Shown here piece after piece: positions 26,090-34,786 of a DNA stretch of 64,000 nucleotides; position 1 is the stretch's first letter, and each line of letters opens with the position of its first letter. Source of the DNA: JBGLNJ01 sp034434835 (lineage in GTDB: Bacteria > Chloroflexota > Anaerolineae > Fen-1058); NCBI GenBank assembly GCA_034434835.1, contig DAOTXX010000192.1, forward strand, positions 1 to 64,000, read 5' to 3'. The notes beneath the pieces are model-generated. The model saw only the letters and a program-made list of their open reading frames with translations. It searched no databases and was not told the origin of the DNA. The position numbers and the translations under genes are program-made.

Positions 26090-26160
26090 ACGAAATATCC
26101 GACTGGACTTGCAACACCCACATCTGAAATTAGAGTACCGGCTTTAGCAAGTTGCCAGAG

Positions 26161-26250
26161 CATGCGTGTCAACTTGAGGTTGGAGTGCAGGCTTCAGCCT
26201 GCATAAAACGCGGCCTGAAGGCCGCACTCGGGCTAAAGTTTACACCAATG
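26161..26250 (-). mobile_element. 90-bp palindromic mobile repeat, copy 2
   Basis: Inverted copy of 10933-11024, differing by two substitutions and a 2-bp indel. It is flanked by a perfect 10-bp direct repeat GTTGCCAGAG (26151-26160 and 26251-26260), the clearest target-site duplication in the window. The right duplication provides AGAGGT, the ribosome site of the downstream glycosidase gene. Confidence 0.85.
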
Positions 26251-26271
26251 GTTGCCAGAGGTAACAGCCTG

Positions 26272-29200
26272 ATGAATTTTGAGAAAATGATCCCGGTACA
26301 GTGTAGGGGCGAGGGCAAGCCTCGCCCCTACACACACGTCGCATGGATCACATTCATGGCGCTGGCTTTCCTGCCGGCGCTGGTCAATGCCCGCCCGCAT
26401 CAAACCTTGCCGCCGCCTCACCTGGGCTATGGCGTGAACGTCTGGGATCAACCAGACCTTGCCATCGCATCAGGCTTTGAGTGGATCAAGCTCGTTCAAG
26501 AAGCCGGCCCGCCCCCGGCCACCCGCCTGCCGATGCACGTCCTGTATCGCATCACGATCGAAGGCGACCCGGCTAAATTGCCACTCTACCCGGAGCAAAT
26601 CCGCGCGCTGGTCCGCTCGGCGCGTGGCAAGGTGGACGCTTACGAGATCGGCAATGAACCCAATCTGAAAGGCGTTGGCTTTTGGGGCAATTTCGACGTG
26701 GACATCGAAGCCTACACGCGCTTGCTGTGTACAGTCTATCCCATCATCAAGAGCGAAGACCCCAACGCGATAGTGGTCACCGGGGGCCTGGCCCCGGTCG
26801 GACGCTGGCCGCCCGGCTCCAAGAAAGCCGTGGACGAGCGATTCTTTGCGATGCGGATGTTTGACTGGATGAAGTATCTCAACAACGGGCAGATGTGCGC
26901 CGACGCTTTCGGCTACCATCCGTACGGATTCAAGTACGAGCCGGAGCGGCCCTTGGATCAGCTCGATCCTTCCGACAATGGCAACGGGTTTGCTTTCCGG
27001 GGCGCTGAGGTGATGCGGGACATCATGGTCCAGTTCGGCGCGGGCCATTTGCAAATGTGGGCCACCGAGTTCGGTTGGATCCGCGACCCGGTCTCAGACC
27101 CCTGGACAGCCAGCCCGGCCTATCTGGACTATAGCTTTTGCAACGAAATCGCCTTGCACCCCGAGATGGCCGGCTTCCTGTGGATGCAGGTGACCCAACA
27201 GCAGCAGGCCGATTACACGGTGCGCGCGTTCCAATATGCCGATCAGAACTGGCCGTGGATGGGGCCGATGTTCATCTGGAACCTGGACTATTATCACCGG
27301 GGCACATCGTGCACGCCACACAAGTTCTATTCACTCTATTATGCGACAGAGGGCAACTCGGGCCAGCGGTCGCCGACGCTGGTCTACGCTGCGGTGCGCG
27401 ACATGCCACGCCGGTCGGCGTGGGGTGGGCCGATGATGACCGTGACGCCCGATCGCATCTCGTTCTTTGGTGCGCCAGGCTTTCCGCTCGTGCAAACCGC
27501 AACCATCTCGATCCAGGGCGGTGGGATGACGCCCATCACCTGGACGGCCAGCTTCTCGCCGCCCGCTCCGATAGGCCTGAGCGTCTCGCCCATCAGCGGC
27601 ACAGCGCCCAGCACCGCGACCCTTTCGGCGGCAACAAGCCTGTTCGAGATCACCGGCACGTTCCCCTACACGCTTTACATCACAGCCGAGCCGACGACGA
27701 CCGCAGGTAGCCCCTTTACTTTGCCGGTCACGCTGCGCGTTGTGGATCATTTGGAGCAGGCTTTTCTCCCGATCGTTCAACGCGATTTCGCCGCGCCCAC
27801 GCCAACCCCTACGCCGCCTCCGGCCCCGATCACGCCGACGACGCACTTTGGGATCGCCTTTGTCACGTCAGCGGAACTACCTGCGGATGAAGCGCGCTAC
27901 CAGAGAGCACTGGCGACGGGAGCGGGCATGGATCGCTGGCCGCTCTATTGGCCCGGCGTCGAGACCAGCCCCGGTAGTTTTGTGTGGAACAGCCCAGAGC
28001 ATCAGGTGGACCGCGCCGTGATCAGCGATACCGAGCACGGCATCCAGCCGCTCGTGATCTTGATGAACACCCCGGGCTTTTACGCGACCGGCGGCAACCT
28101 GCTCGTGCCTGCGCCGTGCGTCGGTCAATCGCTTCAGATGAAAGCGAACGGTCTGGAAGCGCAGGGTTGGGCCGGCGTGTCCGCCGCCGGCAGCGCGCCG
28201 GTCGGACTCGATGAGCCGGTGTTCTCCGATAGCACTGATACGCCTGGCCTCACCAAGACGATCAACGCCGACAATCCGTGGGCGTGGTTTGTGTACCAAG
28301 CCGTCCATCGCTACAAACCCGGCGGCGTGTTGGCGCAGCAGCTCGGCTGGCCGGCCGATCGAGGCGTGCGTCACTGGGAGGTCTGGAATGAGGAAGACTA
28401 TTCCGGCTTTTGGATCGGCACAGTCCAAGAGTACGCGCGGCTGTTGAAGGTCGCTTACCTGGCCGCCAAACACGCCGACCCGCAAGCCAAAATCATTTTC
28501 GGCGGGCTGGCGAATTTTGAAAAGCCCAACTGGCTGCGGGACACGCTGGCGGTCATTGATACCTATCCCGACAAGGATGCCAACGGCTGGTTCTTTGACG
28601 CCATCGCCGAGCACAACTATGTCCGCGCCTGGCACACGTGGTATTACCTGTATCAGGCCACGCAGGCACTCAAGACATACACGATCACCAACAAATCGCT
28701 TTGGGTGACCGAGAGCAACGTGTGGCTGTGCGACGATGGCAACATCACGCCGCCATGCATTTACGAAGGCAGCCCGGTCGCGCTGCGAGCGAACATGAGC
28801 GAGCAGGCTGCGTTCGTCATTCAAAGTGCGACGTATGCCACGTGGATCAACTCGGTCGCGCCGGTGGAGGTGATCTTTCACTTTCAGATGTATGACGATT
28901 GTGTGGATCCGATTCCGGGGACAACGTGGGGTGGGGGGCTGGGGTTGGTGCGCAATCCGAGCGGCTGGGGATGCTTCCCCAGTTGGCTGCCGGATACGCC
29001 GCGCCCGGCCTATACTGCGTTCCAAACCGCCATCATCCATCTGCGCGACATTGTGCCCAAGTGGCGCGCCCGGCCAACGCCAGACCAAGAGCTGTTCTCA
29101 TTCTATCGCCCGGCCACGCAAGAGCGCGTGATGGCGATGTGGGCGCGAGGATACGTCACGCAAACGGCGGTGCTCACGGCCACGAGCACGAGCGCGCAAC

Positions 29201-29379
29201 TGGTCTGGCCCAACGGGGCGACGCAGCTCATCACGCCGACGAACGGCGTGTACAGCGTGACGCTGCCTGCGGCGACGATGGTCTACACCGGCACCGAGGA
29301 CGGGAGCGCCTTGATCGGCGGGCAACCGTACTTTCTGGTCGAAGCTGACCCTTCGGGGACAGGCGGGCCGAGGCCATAA
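26272..29379 (+). CDS. Secreted protein with two glycoside-hydrolase-like (clan A) barrels
   Basis: 1,035 residues. A signal peptide (WITFMALAFLPALVNA) is followed by barrel 1, with candidate acid/base Glu129 in EIGNEPNLKG and nucleophile Glu266 in ATEFGW. An Ig-like domain ends in AFLPIVQRD (about residue 500), then a PTPTPTPPPAP linker leads to barrel 2, with Glu707 in WEVWNEEDYS and Glu814 in LWVTESNVW, and a small beta-domain. The Asn-Glu then Glu pattern is that of clan GH-A (GH5, 39, 51-like); exact families and substrates are unknown. The start at 26272 follows AGAGGT; a perfect 14-bp hairpin lies inside codons 11-21. A second possible start is 26356, at the signal core. A terminator follows. 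Confidence 0.75.
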   Translation: MNFEKMIPVQCRGEGKPRPYTHVAWITFMALAFLPALVNARPHQTLPPPHLGYGVNVWDQPDLAIASGFEWIKLVQEAGPPPATRLPMHVLYRITIEGDPAKLPLYPEQIRALVRSARGKVDAYEIGNEPNLKGVGFWGNFDVDIEAYTRLLCTVYPIIKSEDPNAIVVTGGLAPVGRWPPGSKKAVDERFFAMRMFDWMKYLNNGQMCADAFGYHPYGFKYEPERPLDQLDPSDNGNGFAFRGAEVMRDIMVQFGAGHLQMWATEFGWIRDPVSDPWTASPAYLDYSFCNEIALHPEMAGFLWMQVTQQQQADYTVRAFQYADQNWPWMGPMFIWNLDYYHRGTSCTPHKFYSLYYATEGNSGQRSPTLVYAAVRDMPRRSAWGGPMMTVTPDRISFFGAPGFPLVQTATISIQGGGMTPITWTASFSPPAPIGLSVSPISGTAPSTATLSAATSLFEITGTFPYTLYITAEPTTTAGSPFTLPVTLRVVDHLEQAFLPIVQRDFAAPTPTPTPPPAPITPTTHFGIAFVTSAELPADEARYQRALATGAGMDRWPLYWPGVETSPGSFVWNSPEHQVDRAVISDTEHGIQPLVILMNTPGFYATGGNLLVPAPCVGQSLQMKANGLEAQGWAGVSAAGSAPVGLDEPVFSDSTDTPGLTKTINADNPWAWFVYQAVHRYKPGGVLAQQLGWPADRGVRHWEVWNEEDYSGFWIGTVQEYARLLKVAYLAAKHADPQAKIIFGGLANFEKPNWLRDTLAVIDTYPDKDANGWFFDAIAEHNYVRAWHTWYYLYQATQALKTYTITNKSLWVTESNVWLCDDGNITPPCIYEGSPVALRANMSEQAAFVIQSATYATWINSVAPVEVIFHFQMYDDCVDPIPGTTWGGGLGLVRNPSGWGCFPSWLPDTPRPAYTAFQTAIIHLRDIVPKWRARPTPDQELFSFYRPATQERVMAMWARGYVTQTAVLTATSTSAQLVWPNGATQLITPTNGVYSVTLPAATMVYTGTEDGSALIGGQPYFLVEADPSGTGGPRP
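26301..26333. repeat. Perfect 14-bp-stem hairpin inside the glycosidase leader
   Basis: GTGTAGGGGCGAGG (26301-26314) and its exact complement (26320-26333) enclose a 5-base loop. It shares the GTAGGGGCGA core with the 114-bp element at 2784-2897, so a repeat appears to have been absorbed into, or placed just before, the N-terminal coding region. Confidence 0.8.
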
Positions 29380-29384
29380 CACAA

Positions 29385-29416
29385 CCCCCGGCTTCTCAAA
29401 GGAGCCGGGGGTTTTT
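29385..29416 (+). terminator. Rho-independent terminator
   Basis: Stem CCCCCGGCT/AGCCGGGGG (29385-29393 and 29403-29411) followed by TTTTT, directly after the glycosidase gene. Confidence 0.92.
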
Positions 29417-29464
29417 ACGAACAGCACATTCCCCAGATGGTCATTCGTCGGGCCGGATGCTGCC

Positions 29465-30202
29465 TTATCCTCGCTCTCGATTGATGCGGCTGTACGGGAT
29501 GAGCCACACGCCCCTCTCTGCAGCCGCCGGCTCCGCTGACGGATGGATATTCATCGCCACGATCACCTTGACCATCTCCCGGGTGCCCAAGAGCCCGGCC
29601 ACCGCGTCCAACTTGTCGGCCAGCCGCCCAGTTTCGCTTCCGCCAACCGTTGCACGACATTCCACGAGCGCAGTCACCGTCTGCCCATCCCGTCGCCCCT
29701 CGCCGACCAAGTCAACTTCCTCCAGTTGCCCGCCGCCCAGATCAAAATAACGCCGCTGCAGACTCAGGTCAGCGATGCCGTAATGCCGTTCAAGATAGGG
29801 CGGCAGCAAGGCAGCGACGAACTCTTCAAGTCGGAAGCCAAAGGTGTTGGCCAGACTGCCGACTTCTGCGCTGAGGTTGTCCAGTCGCGTTTCCGTTCGT
29901 CGTTGAGCCTCAGCCAGCGCCGCCATGGCTACGGCCAGTTCGGCTACTCGATCGTCCAGCCGCCGTTGACCCTCGAACAACTGGCGCTGGCCCTCGAACA
30001 ACTGACGCTGGCCCTCGGCCAGTTTTTTTACCTCTTCGATCAGCGCTGCCAGCCCTTGCTTCAACTCTCGCGTGTCGGCTGCCCGCTCGATCTCCATCTC
30101 GCGAAAGGTATCCAGCACCTCGACCAGACCAGTCGTCTGCTCTGGCGGAAATACTCGGATCAACTTTTGTTCCATTTCTTGGCGCGTCAACAACATGGGC
30201 AT
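29465..30202 (-). CDS. Coiled-coil PD-(D/E)XK-like protein (DUF3782-type)
   Basis: 245 residues. The N-terminal half is a coiled coil that includes three EGQRQLF-type heptads encoded by a 21-bp DNA repeat. The C-terminal half has a nuclease-like core, EEVDLVGEG...VTALVECRA, in which the Glu, Asp and Glu-x-Arg pattern resembles PD-(D/E)XK folds of the DUF3782 group; the usual Lys is replaced by Arg, so catalysis is uncertain. Such proteins are widespread in Chloroflexota and cyanobacteria, without a known role. No operon partner is evident. Confidence 0.7.
   Translation of the reverse strand: MPMLLTRQEMEQKLIRVFPPEQTTGLVEVLDTFREMEIERAADTRELKQGLAALIEEVKKLAEGQRQLFEGQRQLFEGQRRLDDRVAELAVAMAALAEAQRRTETRLDNLSAEVGSLANTFGFRLEEFVAALLPPYLERHYGIADLSLQRRYFDLGGGQLEEVDLVGEGRRDGQTVTALVECRATVGGSETGRLADKLDAVAGLLGTREMVKVIVAMNIHPSAEPAAAERGVWLIPYSRINRERG
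29970..30022. repeat. 21-bp coding tandem repeat
   Basis: Units at 29970-29990 and 29991-30011 are nearly identical, with a partial third to 30022, encoding EGQRQLF heptads in the coiled coil. Copy number could vary by slippage. Confidence 0.8.
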
Positions 30203-30661
30203 TTCTCATCCTCCGGCCATCCCACTACGGATTGACCATGTCTGTGCCTAACGTGTACACCGACGCAATCGCCCACTCTTTCTCCGCTCTGGGCTTGTAT
30301 CATACCCGTCTTTGGCCTGGGCGTCAACTGGCAATCACGATGATAGGCCAACACTGTCCGTAGGCCATTGGCCGTCGCGCTCTGTCATGGCGAGCGCCCG
30401 AACCCCCTGATGGGGGCAGGTGGCGCGAAGCCTTCTCTTTCGCTCGCTGGAGATTGCTTCGGCCTTCGGCCTCGCAATGACAAAATGAAACTTGGTGGCC
30501 GCGCCGAGTATACCAAGCCGCCTCAAGGCGGCTGATCAGTCCACTTGGGCGGGCTGGGCAACCGCAGCTCGCTGTTTGCCCCTGTCCGAGGTGAAGCGTC
30601 GGGGGCCGCCAAGCGCAACGACCCAGGCAATCGCGGAAACGCCATTGAAAAATGCCCGCAT
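30203..30661. other. 459-bp non-coding gap holding a CATTGCGAG-type palindromic element
   Basis: TGTCATGGCGAG (30383-30394) and CTCGCAATGACA (30471-30482) are 12-bp inverted ends with one mismatch. The interior includes GAAGCC and GATTGCTTCGG words, a pattern seen again at 43547-43640. No gene is seen in the rest. Confidence 0.6.
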
Positions 30662-33154
30662 TTATGCCAACACTGACTCTGCTTGCGGCACACTCGCGAG
30701 CTGCTCGATGTCCTCTTTGCGCCGGAACGTTAACCCTTCGTGGTCCGTGTCCACCACCACGCAATCGCCCGCGTGGAATTCGCCGCGCAAGAGCCGCACC
30801 GAAAGTGGGCTTTCGACGTGCTTTTGGATCGCACGGCGGAGCGGCCGCGCACCGAACTGCGGATCGTAGCCTTGCTTGGCGATCCATTTGCGCGCCGGGT
30901 CGGTCAACTCCACCGTCAGACCTTGCTCGCTCAATCGCCCGCTGACTTCTTTCATTTGCAGGTCCACGATCTTTTCCATGTCCTCCAGCGACAATGTGTT
31001 GAAGATAATGATCTCGTCCACGCGATTGAGAAACTCGGGGCGGAAGGCGCGCTTGAGGGCGTCTTCGATCTTTTTATGATCGGCGGCGACTTCAGCAGAG
31101 GGATGCCCTTCGCCGGGGCGCATGAAGCCAAGCGCGCCGCCCTTGCGCGCGAATTCGGTGCCCAGGTTGCTGGTCATGATGAGCACAGTGTTGCGAAAGT
31201 CCACTGTGCGGCCCTGACCATCGGTAAGTCGCCCGTCCTCTAGAATCTGCAAGAGCGAATTCCACACGTCCGGATGCGCCTTTTCGATTTCGTCGAACAG
31301 CACCACCTGATAGGGCCGGCGGCGGACGGCTTCGGTCAACTGGCCGCCTTCTTCGTAGCCCACATAACCCGGTGGCGCACCGAACAGGCGGCTGACCGTG
31401 TGGCTTTCGTGATACTCGCTCATGTCAATTCGCACGAGCGCGTCTTGATCGTCGAACATGAACCAGGCCAGGGCGCGCGCCAGCTCGGTCTTGCCCACGC
31501 CCGAGGCACCCAGGAAGATAAAGCTGCCAATCGGCCGGCGCGGGTCTTTGAGACCAGAGCGCGCGCGCCGGATCGCGTCGGCCAGGGCGACGATCGCCTC
31601 ATCTTGCCCAATGATGCGCTCGCGCAGACGCTCTTCCATATGCAAGAGTTTTTCGGCCTCGGTCTGGACCAGTTGCGCCACGGGGATACCCGTCCACGCC
31701 GCGACGACGCCTGCAATGTCATTCACGTCCACGATCTCGTCCAGGTTCTTGGAGCGCTGCCACTCGTTACGCTTTTCGTCGAACTCTTGCTGCAAGCGCA
31801 ACCGGTCGGCCTTGATGCGCGCCGCACGCTCATACTCGCGCGCATTGCCGGCGGCCTCCTCTTCCGCCGTCAGCCGGTCGAGTTCCGTCTTCATCTGCTT
31901 GAGATCGGGGGGAAGGGTGTAGAGCGCAACGCGCAGTTTGGCCGCCGCCTCATCCATCAGGTCAATCGCCTTGTCCGGCAGGTGGCGATCCGTCACGTAA
32001 CGCTGGCTGAGCCGGGCGGCCGCGATCACCGCTTCATCGCTAAAGCGAACCTTGTGATGCGCTTCGTAGCGGTCGCGCAGGCCGCGCAGCATCTCGATCG
32101 TCTCCTCGACGGACGGTTCATCCACATACACTGGCGCAAAGCGGCGCTCGAGCGCGGCGTCTTTTTCGATGTATTGCCGGTATTCATCAAGCGTCGTCGC
32201 GCCGACGCATTGCAGCTCGCCGCGCGCCAGCGCCGGCTTCATCATCGAAGACGCGTCGAGCGCGCCCGAAGCTGCGCCTGCGCCGACGACGTTGTGCAGC
32301 TCGTCAATGAACAAGATGATCTCGCCTTCGCTGCGCTGGATCTCTTCGATGGTCGCCTTGAGGCGCTCCTCGAATTCGCCGCGAAAGCGCGATCCGGCGA
32401 CCATGGCGCCCAGATCGAGCGCGACGACGCGCTTGCCCATGAGAATCTCGGGCACGTCGTTGGCGGCGATCTTTTGCGCCAGCCCTTCGACGATGGCCGT
32501 CTTGCCCACGCCAGCTTCGCCGATGAGCACCGGGTTGTTCTTGGTGCGCCGGGAAAGCACCTGGATGACGCGCAGGATCTCGTTATCGCGCCCGATGACG
32601 GGATCGAGCTTGCCTTCTTTCGCCAGCTTGGTCAGGTCGCGGCTGTAGCGTTCGAGCACGCGATAGCGGCTTTCGGCCTGCGGCGTGGTGGCGCGCTGGC
32701 CGCCTCGAACTTCTTTGATCGCATCATAGATGCGATCCTTGGTCACACCGGCCTCGACCAACAGCCGCGCGGTGATGCTGTTGCGGTCGGCAGCCATCGC
32801 CAGCAGAATGTGCTCAGTCGAGATGTACTCGTCCTTCAGCTTGCTCGCTTCCTCAATAGCCAGATCGAGCACGCGCTTGAGGCGTGGCGTGACAAACACC
32901 TGGCCCGTCCCGCCGCTGCCATAGATGGAGGTCTTGGGGCCGGTGCGCAGGCCGTCCTCGATGCGCCGTCTCAGCATCTCGACATTCGCGCCAATGTGCT
33001 CGAGGATCTGCAAGACGACGCCATCCGTCTGATCCAGCAAGGCGAGCAGGACGTGTTCGACATCCACCTGAGTATGTCCGTATCGTTGGGCCAGCTCAGC
33101 GGCGCGCGCGGCGGCTTCTTGCGCGCGCTCGGTAAAACGGTCAAAGCGCATCAT
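30662..33154 (-). CDS. clpC: ATP-dependent Clp protease ATPase subunit ClpC
   Basis: 830 residues. Two N-terminal Clp repeats (about residues 3-150) are followed by AAA+ D1 with Walker A GEAGVGKT and Walker B ILFIDELHN. A short UVR-like middle segment (NAREYERAARIKADRLRL) follows, then D2 with Walker A GASGVGKT and Walker B VVLFDEIEKAHPD. The short middle domain separates it from ClpB. A GALGFMRPG loop after D2 is the likely ClpP-docking loop, so it should unfold substrates for ClpP, which is not in the window. AGGAGC precedes the ATG pair (33154 or 33151). Confidence 0.92.
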   Translation of the reverse strand: MMRFDRFTERAQEAAARAAELAQRYGHTQVDVEHVLLALLDQTDGVVLQILEHIGANVEMLRRRIEDGLRTGPKTSIYGSGGTGQVFVTPRLKRVLDLAIEEASKLKDEYISTEHILLAMAADRNSITARLLVEAGVTKDRIYDAIKEVRGGQRATTPQAESRYRVLERYSRDLTKLAKEGKLDPVIGRDNEILRVIQVLSRRTKNNPVLIGEAGVGKTAIVEGLAQKIAANDVPEILMGKRVVALDLGAMVAGSRFRGEFEERLKATIEEIQRSEGEIILFIDELHNVVGAGAASGALDASSMMKPALARGELQCVGATTLDEYRQYIEKDAALERRFAPVYVDEPSVEETIEMLRGLRDRYEAHHKVRFSDEAVIAAARLSQRYVTDRHLPDKAIDLMDEAAAKLRVALYTLPPDLKQMKTELDRLTAEEEAAGNAREYERAARIKADRLRLQQEFDEKRNEWQRSKNLDEIVDVNDIAGVVAAWTGIPVAQLVQTEAEKLLHMEERLRERIIGQDEAIVALADAIRRARSGLKDPRRPIGSFIFLGASGVGKTELARALAWFMFDDQDALVRIDMSEYHESHTVSRLFGAPPGYVGYEEGGQLTEAVRRRPYQVVLFDEIEKAHPDVWNSLLQILEDGRLTDGQGRTVDFRNTVLIMTSNLGTEFARKGGALGFMRPGEGHPSAEVAADHKKIEDALKRAFRPEFLNRVDEIIIFNTLSLEDMEKIVDLQMKEVSGRLSEQGLTVELTDPARKWIAKQGYDPQFGARPLRRAIQKHVESPLSVRLLRGEFHAGDCVVVDTDHEGLTFRRKEDIEQLASVPQAESVLA

Positions 33155-33254
33155 GGTTCATGCTCCTGTTGTGCCAATCCATCACAATCGCCAACACCTG
33201 CGTGCTTGTATGCGCATTATACTCTACGCGAGTGGCGCTTGCAAGGGTCGCGAT

Positions 33255-33283
33255 TTGACAGGTCATGGGTTCGGTGGTAACAT
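33255..33283 (+). promoter_or_regulatory. Strong sigma70-type promoter of the cold-shock gene
   Basis: Perfect TTGACA (33255-33260), a 17-bp spacer and TAACAT (33278-33283). It lies about 160 bp before the cold-shock start codon, implying a long 5' leader. Confidence 0.65.
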
Positions 33284-33322
33284 TTTGCGCCGTAGGTTGC
33301 AGTAAGTCCCTGAACCGGCATC

Positions 33323-33369
33323 AAGACGCAAAAGCACGCTCAGGCTTACGCTACAAGCCTGGGCGTCTT
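33323..33369 (+). promoter_or_regulatory. Two-tier hairpin in the cold-shock mRNA leader
   Basis: AAGACGC (33323-33329) pairs with GCGTCTT (33363-33369), and inside it CAGGCTT (33341-33347) pairs with AAGCCTG (33355-33361). It sits in the leader between promoter and ribosome site. It may be a thermo-responsive leader by analogy to cspA; this is inference. Confidence 0.5.
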
Positions 33370-33443
33370 GTTTGGCGGCGCGGGCCGAGATGGGCGCTCT
33401 GCCCTACAGAAAATTCCGTAGGGACAAAAAGGAGTCCAGAAAA

Positions 33444-33653
33444 ATGAGCGATCGTGTTACCGGCACTGTCAAGTGGTTCAGCCGACAAAAGGGCTATGGC
33501 TTTATCTCACAGCCCAATGGCCCGGATGTCTTTGTCCACTACTCGGCGATCCAGGGCAACGGCTATCGTAACCTGGAAGAAGGCCAGACAGTGGAATTCT
33601 CCATCGAGCAAGGCCCCAAAGGCCTGCAGGCCGCCGAAGTCAGAGCGCTGTAG
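33444..33653 (+). CDS. Cold-shock domain protein (CspA family)
   Basis: 69 residues, the standard length. The RNA-binding motifs KWFSRQKGYGFI and DVFVHYSAI (RNP1 and RNP2) are intact, and it ends GLQAAEVRAL. It acts as an RNA chaperone in the cytoplasm. The ATG at 33444 is preceded by AAAAAGGAG; the 24-codon-longer frame runs through the structured leader and is rejected. Its own promoter and terminator make it monocistronic. Confidence 0.95.
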   Translation: MSDRVTGTVKWFSRQKGYGFISQPNGPDVFVHYSAIQGNGYRNLEEGQTVEFSIEQGPKGLQAAEVRAL

Positions 33654-33672
33654 CGTGGCGCCAGACCTTCAG

Positions 33673-33696
33673 CCCCGACGCAAGTCGGGGTTTTTT
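33673..33696 (+). terminator. Rho-independent terminator
   Basis: CCCCGAC (33673-33679), loop GCAA, GTCGGGG (33684-33690), then six T residues, 20 bp after the cold-shock stop. Confidence 0.92.
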
Positions 33697-33787
33697 GTTC
33701 TTTGCCCATACGCGAGACTCGGTCGAGATTCATCGGTGGGCGAGCGCGCCGACCCAAGCAACCTGAACCGTTACATCAGGTCTTTGG

Positions 33788-33793
33788 TATAAT
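33788..33793 (+). promoter_or_regulatory. Probable -10 box of trxB
   Basis: A perfect TATAAT, 77 bp before the trxB start. No good -35 at standard spacing; CTGAAC at 33763-33768 is weak. Confidence 0.4.
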
Positions 33794-33870
33794 AAACCTC
33801 GCGGGTGAATCTTGCAGCAGCCCCGGTGCATCTAAATACCACGAAAATCAACCCGGATAGGAGAGCGCAC

Positions 33871-34785
33871 ATGGAGAACGTGATCATTCTCGGTTCCGGC
33901 CCGGCAGGATTGACCGCGGCCCTGTACGCTGCGCGCGCCAATCTCAATCCCCTGGTGATCACGGGACCGGACCTGGGCGGTCAGATCGCCACGACGACCG
34001 ACGTGGAAAACTTTCCCGGCTTTCCCGAGGGGCTGACCGGCCCGGAGCTGACCGAGCACATGCAAAAGCAGGCCGAGCGCTTTGGCGCGCGGCTGGAATT
34101 CGACACCATCACGTCAGTGGATTTGGGCCAGCCGCCGTTCAAGTTGACGGGCAACAACGCCGAGTATGAAGCCCAATCGCTCATCATCGCCACAGGCGCC
34201 AGCCCCCGCAAGCTGGGCGTGCCGGGCGAAAAGGAACTGGTCGGGCGCGGCGTCTCGTACTGCGCGACGTGCGACGGTTTTTTCTTCAAGAACAAGGAAC
34301 TGATCGTCGTCGGAGGCGGCGATAGCGCGCTGCAGGAAGGCTTGTTCCTCACCAAGTTCGCCAGCAAGGTCCACATCGTCCATCGCCGCGATGCGCTGCG
34401 CGCCGGACACGTCCTGCAGGAGCGCGCCCGGAAGAATGAAAAGATGTCATTCGTCTGGAACACCGTCGTCACACAAGTCCTGGGGGACAAAGCAGTGAGA
34501 GCGGTGCGACTCAAGAACGTCCAGACCGGCGTCGAGTCCGAACAACCGGTGGATGGCGTGTTCGTCTACATCGGCCACATTCCCAACACCAGTATCTTCA
34601 AAGGGCAGCTCAAGATGGACGAGGAGGGGTATCTCATCGTGGACAGCAAGCTCCATACGAGCGTGCCGGGCGTATTTGCAGCGGGCGAAGTCCACGACAA
34701 GTGGTTCCGTCAGGCGATCGTCTCGGCCGGCTATGGCTGCATGGCGGCGATGGAGACGGAAAAGTATCTTGCATCGCTGGAATAG
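33871..34785 (+). CDS. trxB: Thioredoxin reductase
   Basis: 304 residues. FAD site ILGSGPAGLTAALYAARA at the N-terminus, redox-active CATC near residue 133 (SYCATCDGFFF), NADPH site VVGGGDSALQEGLFL near 147 and the C-terminal FAD motif VFAAGEVHDKWFRQ. GEVHDK replaces the usual GDVRDK; some Chloroflexota and Deinococcota homologues use other electron donors, so NADPH preference is not certain. AGGAGAG lies about six bases before the ATG at 33871. Confidence 0.9.
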   Translation: MENVIILGSGPAGLTAALYAARANLNPLVITGPDLGGQIATTTDVENFPGFPEGLTGPELTEHMQKQAERFGARLEFDTITSVDLGQPPFKLTGNNAEYEAQSLIIATGASPRKLGVPGEKELVGRGVSYCATCDGFFFKNKELIVVGGGDSALQEGLFLTKFASKVHIVHRRDALRAGHVLQERARKNEKMSFVWNTVVTQVLGDKAVRAVRLKNVQTGVESEQPVDGVFVYIGHIPNTSIFKGQLKMDEEGYLIVDSKLHTSVPGVFAAGEVHDKWFRQAIVSAGYGCMAAMETEKYLASLE

Positions 34786-34786
34786 T

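Larger units (their letters stand above)
25766..26271. other. Repeat-filled 506-bp intergenic region
   Basis: No intact gene. It contains the gene fragment at 25814-25927, MITE-like element C (25941-26089) and copy 2 of the 90-bp mobile repeat (26161-26250). A minus-strand open frame at 25825-26172 spans these repeats and is rejected. Confidence 0.7.

Noticed and set aside
29970..30022. Possible CRISPR-like direct repeats
   Set aside because: Units are 21 bp, contiguous without spacers, and encode coiled-coil heptads.
31274..33280. 668-codon plus-strand open frame
   Set aside because: Antisense shadow of clpC.
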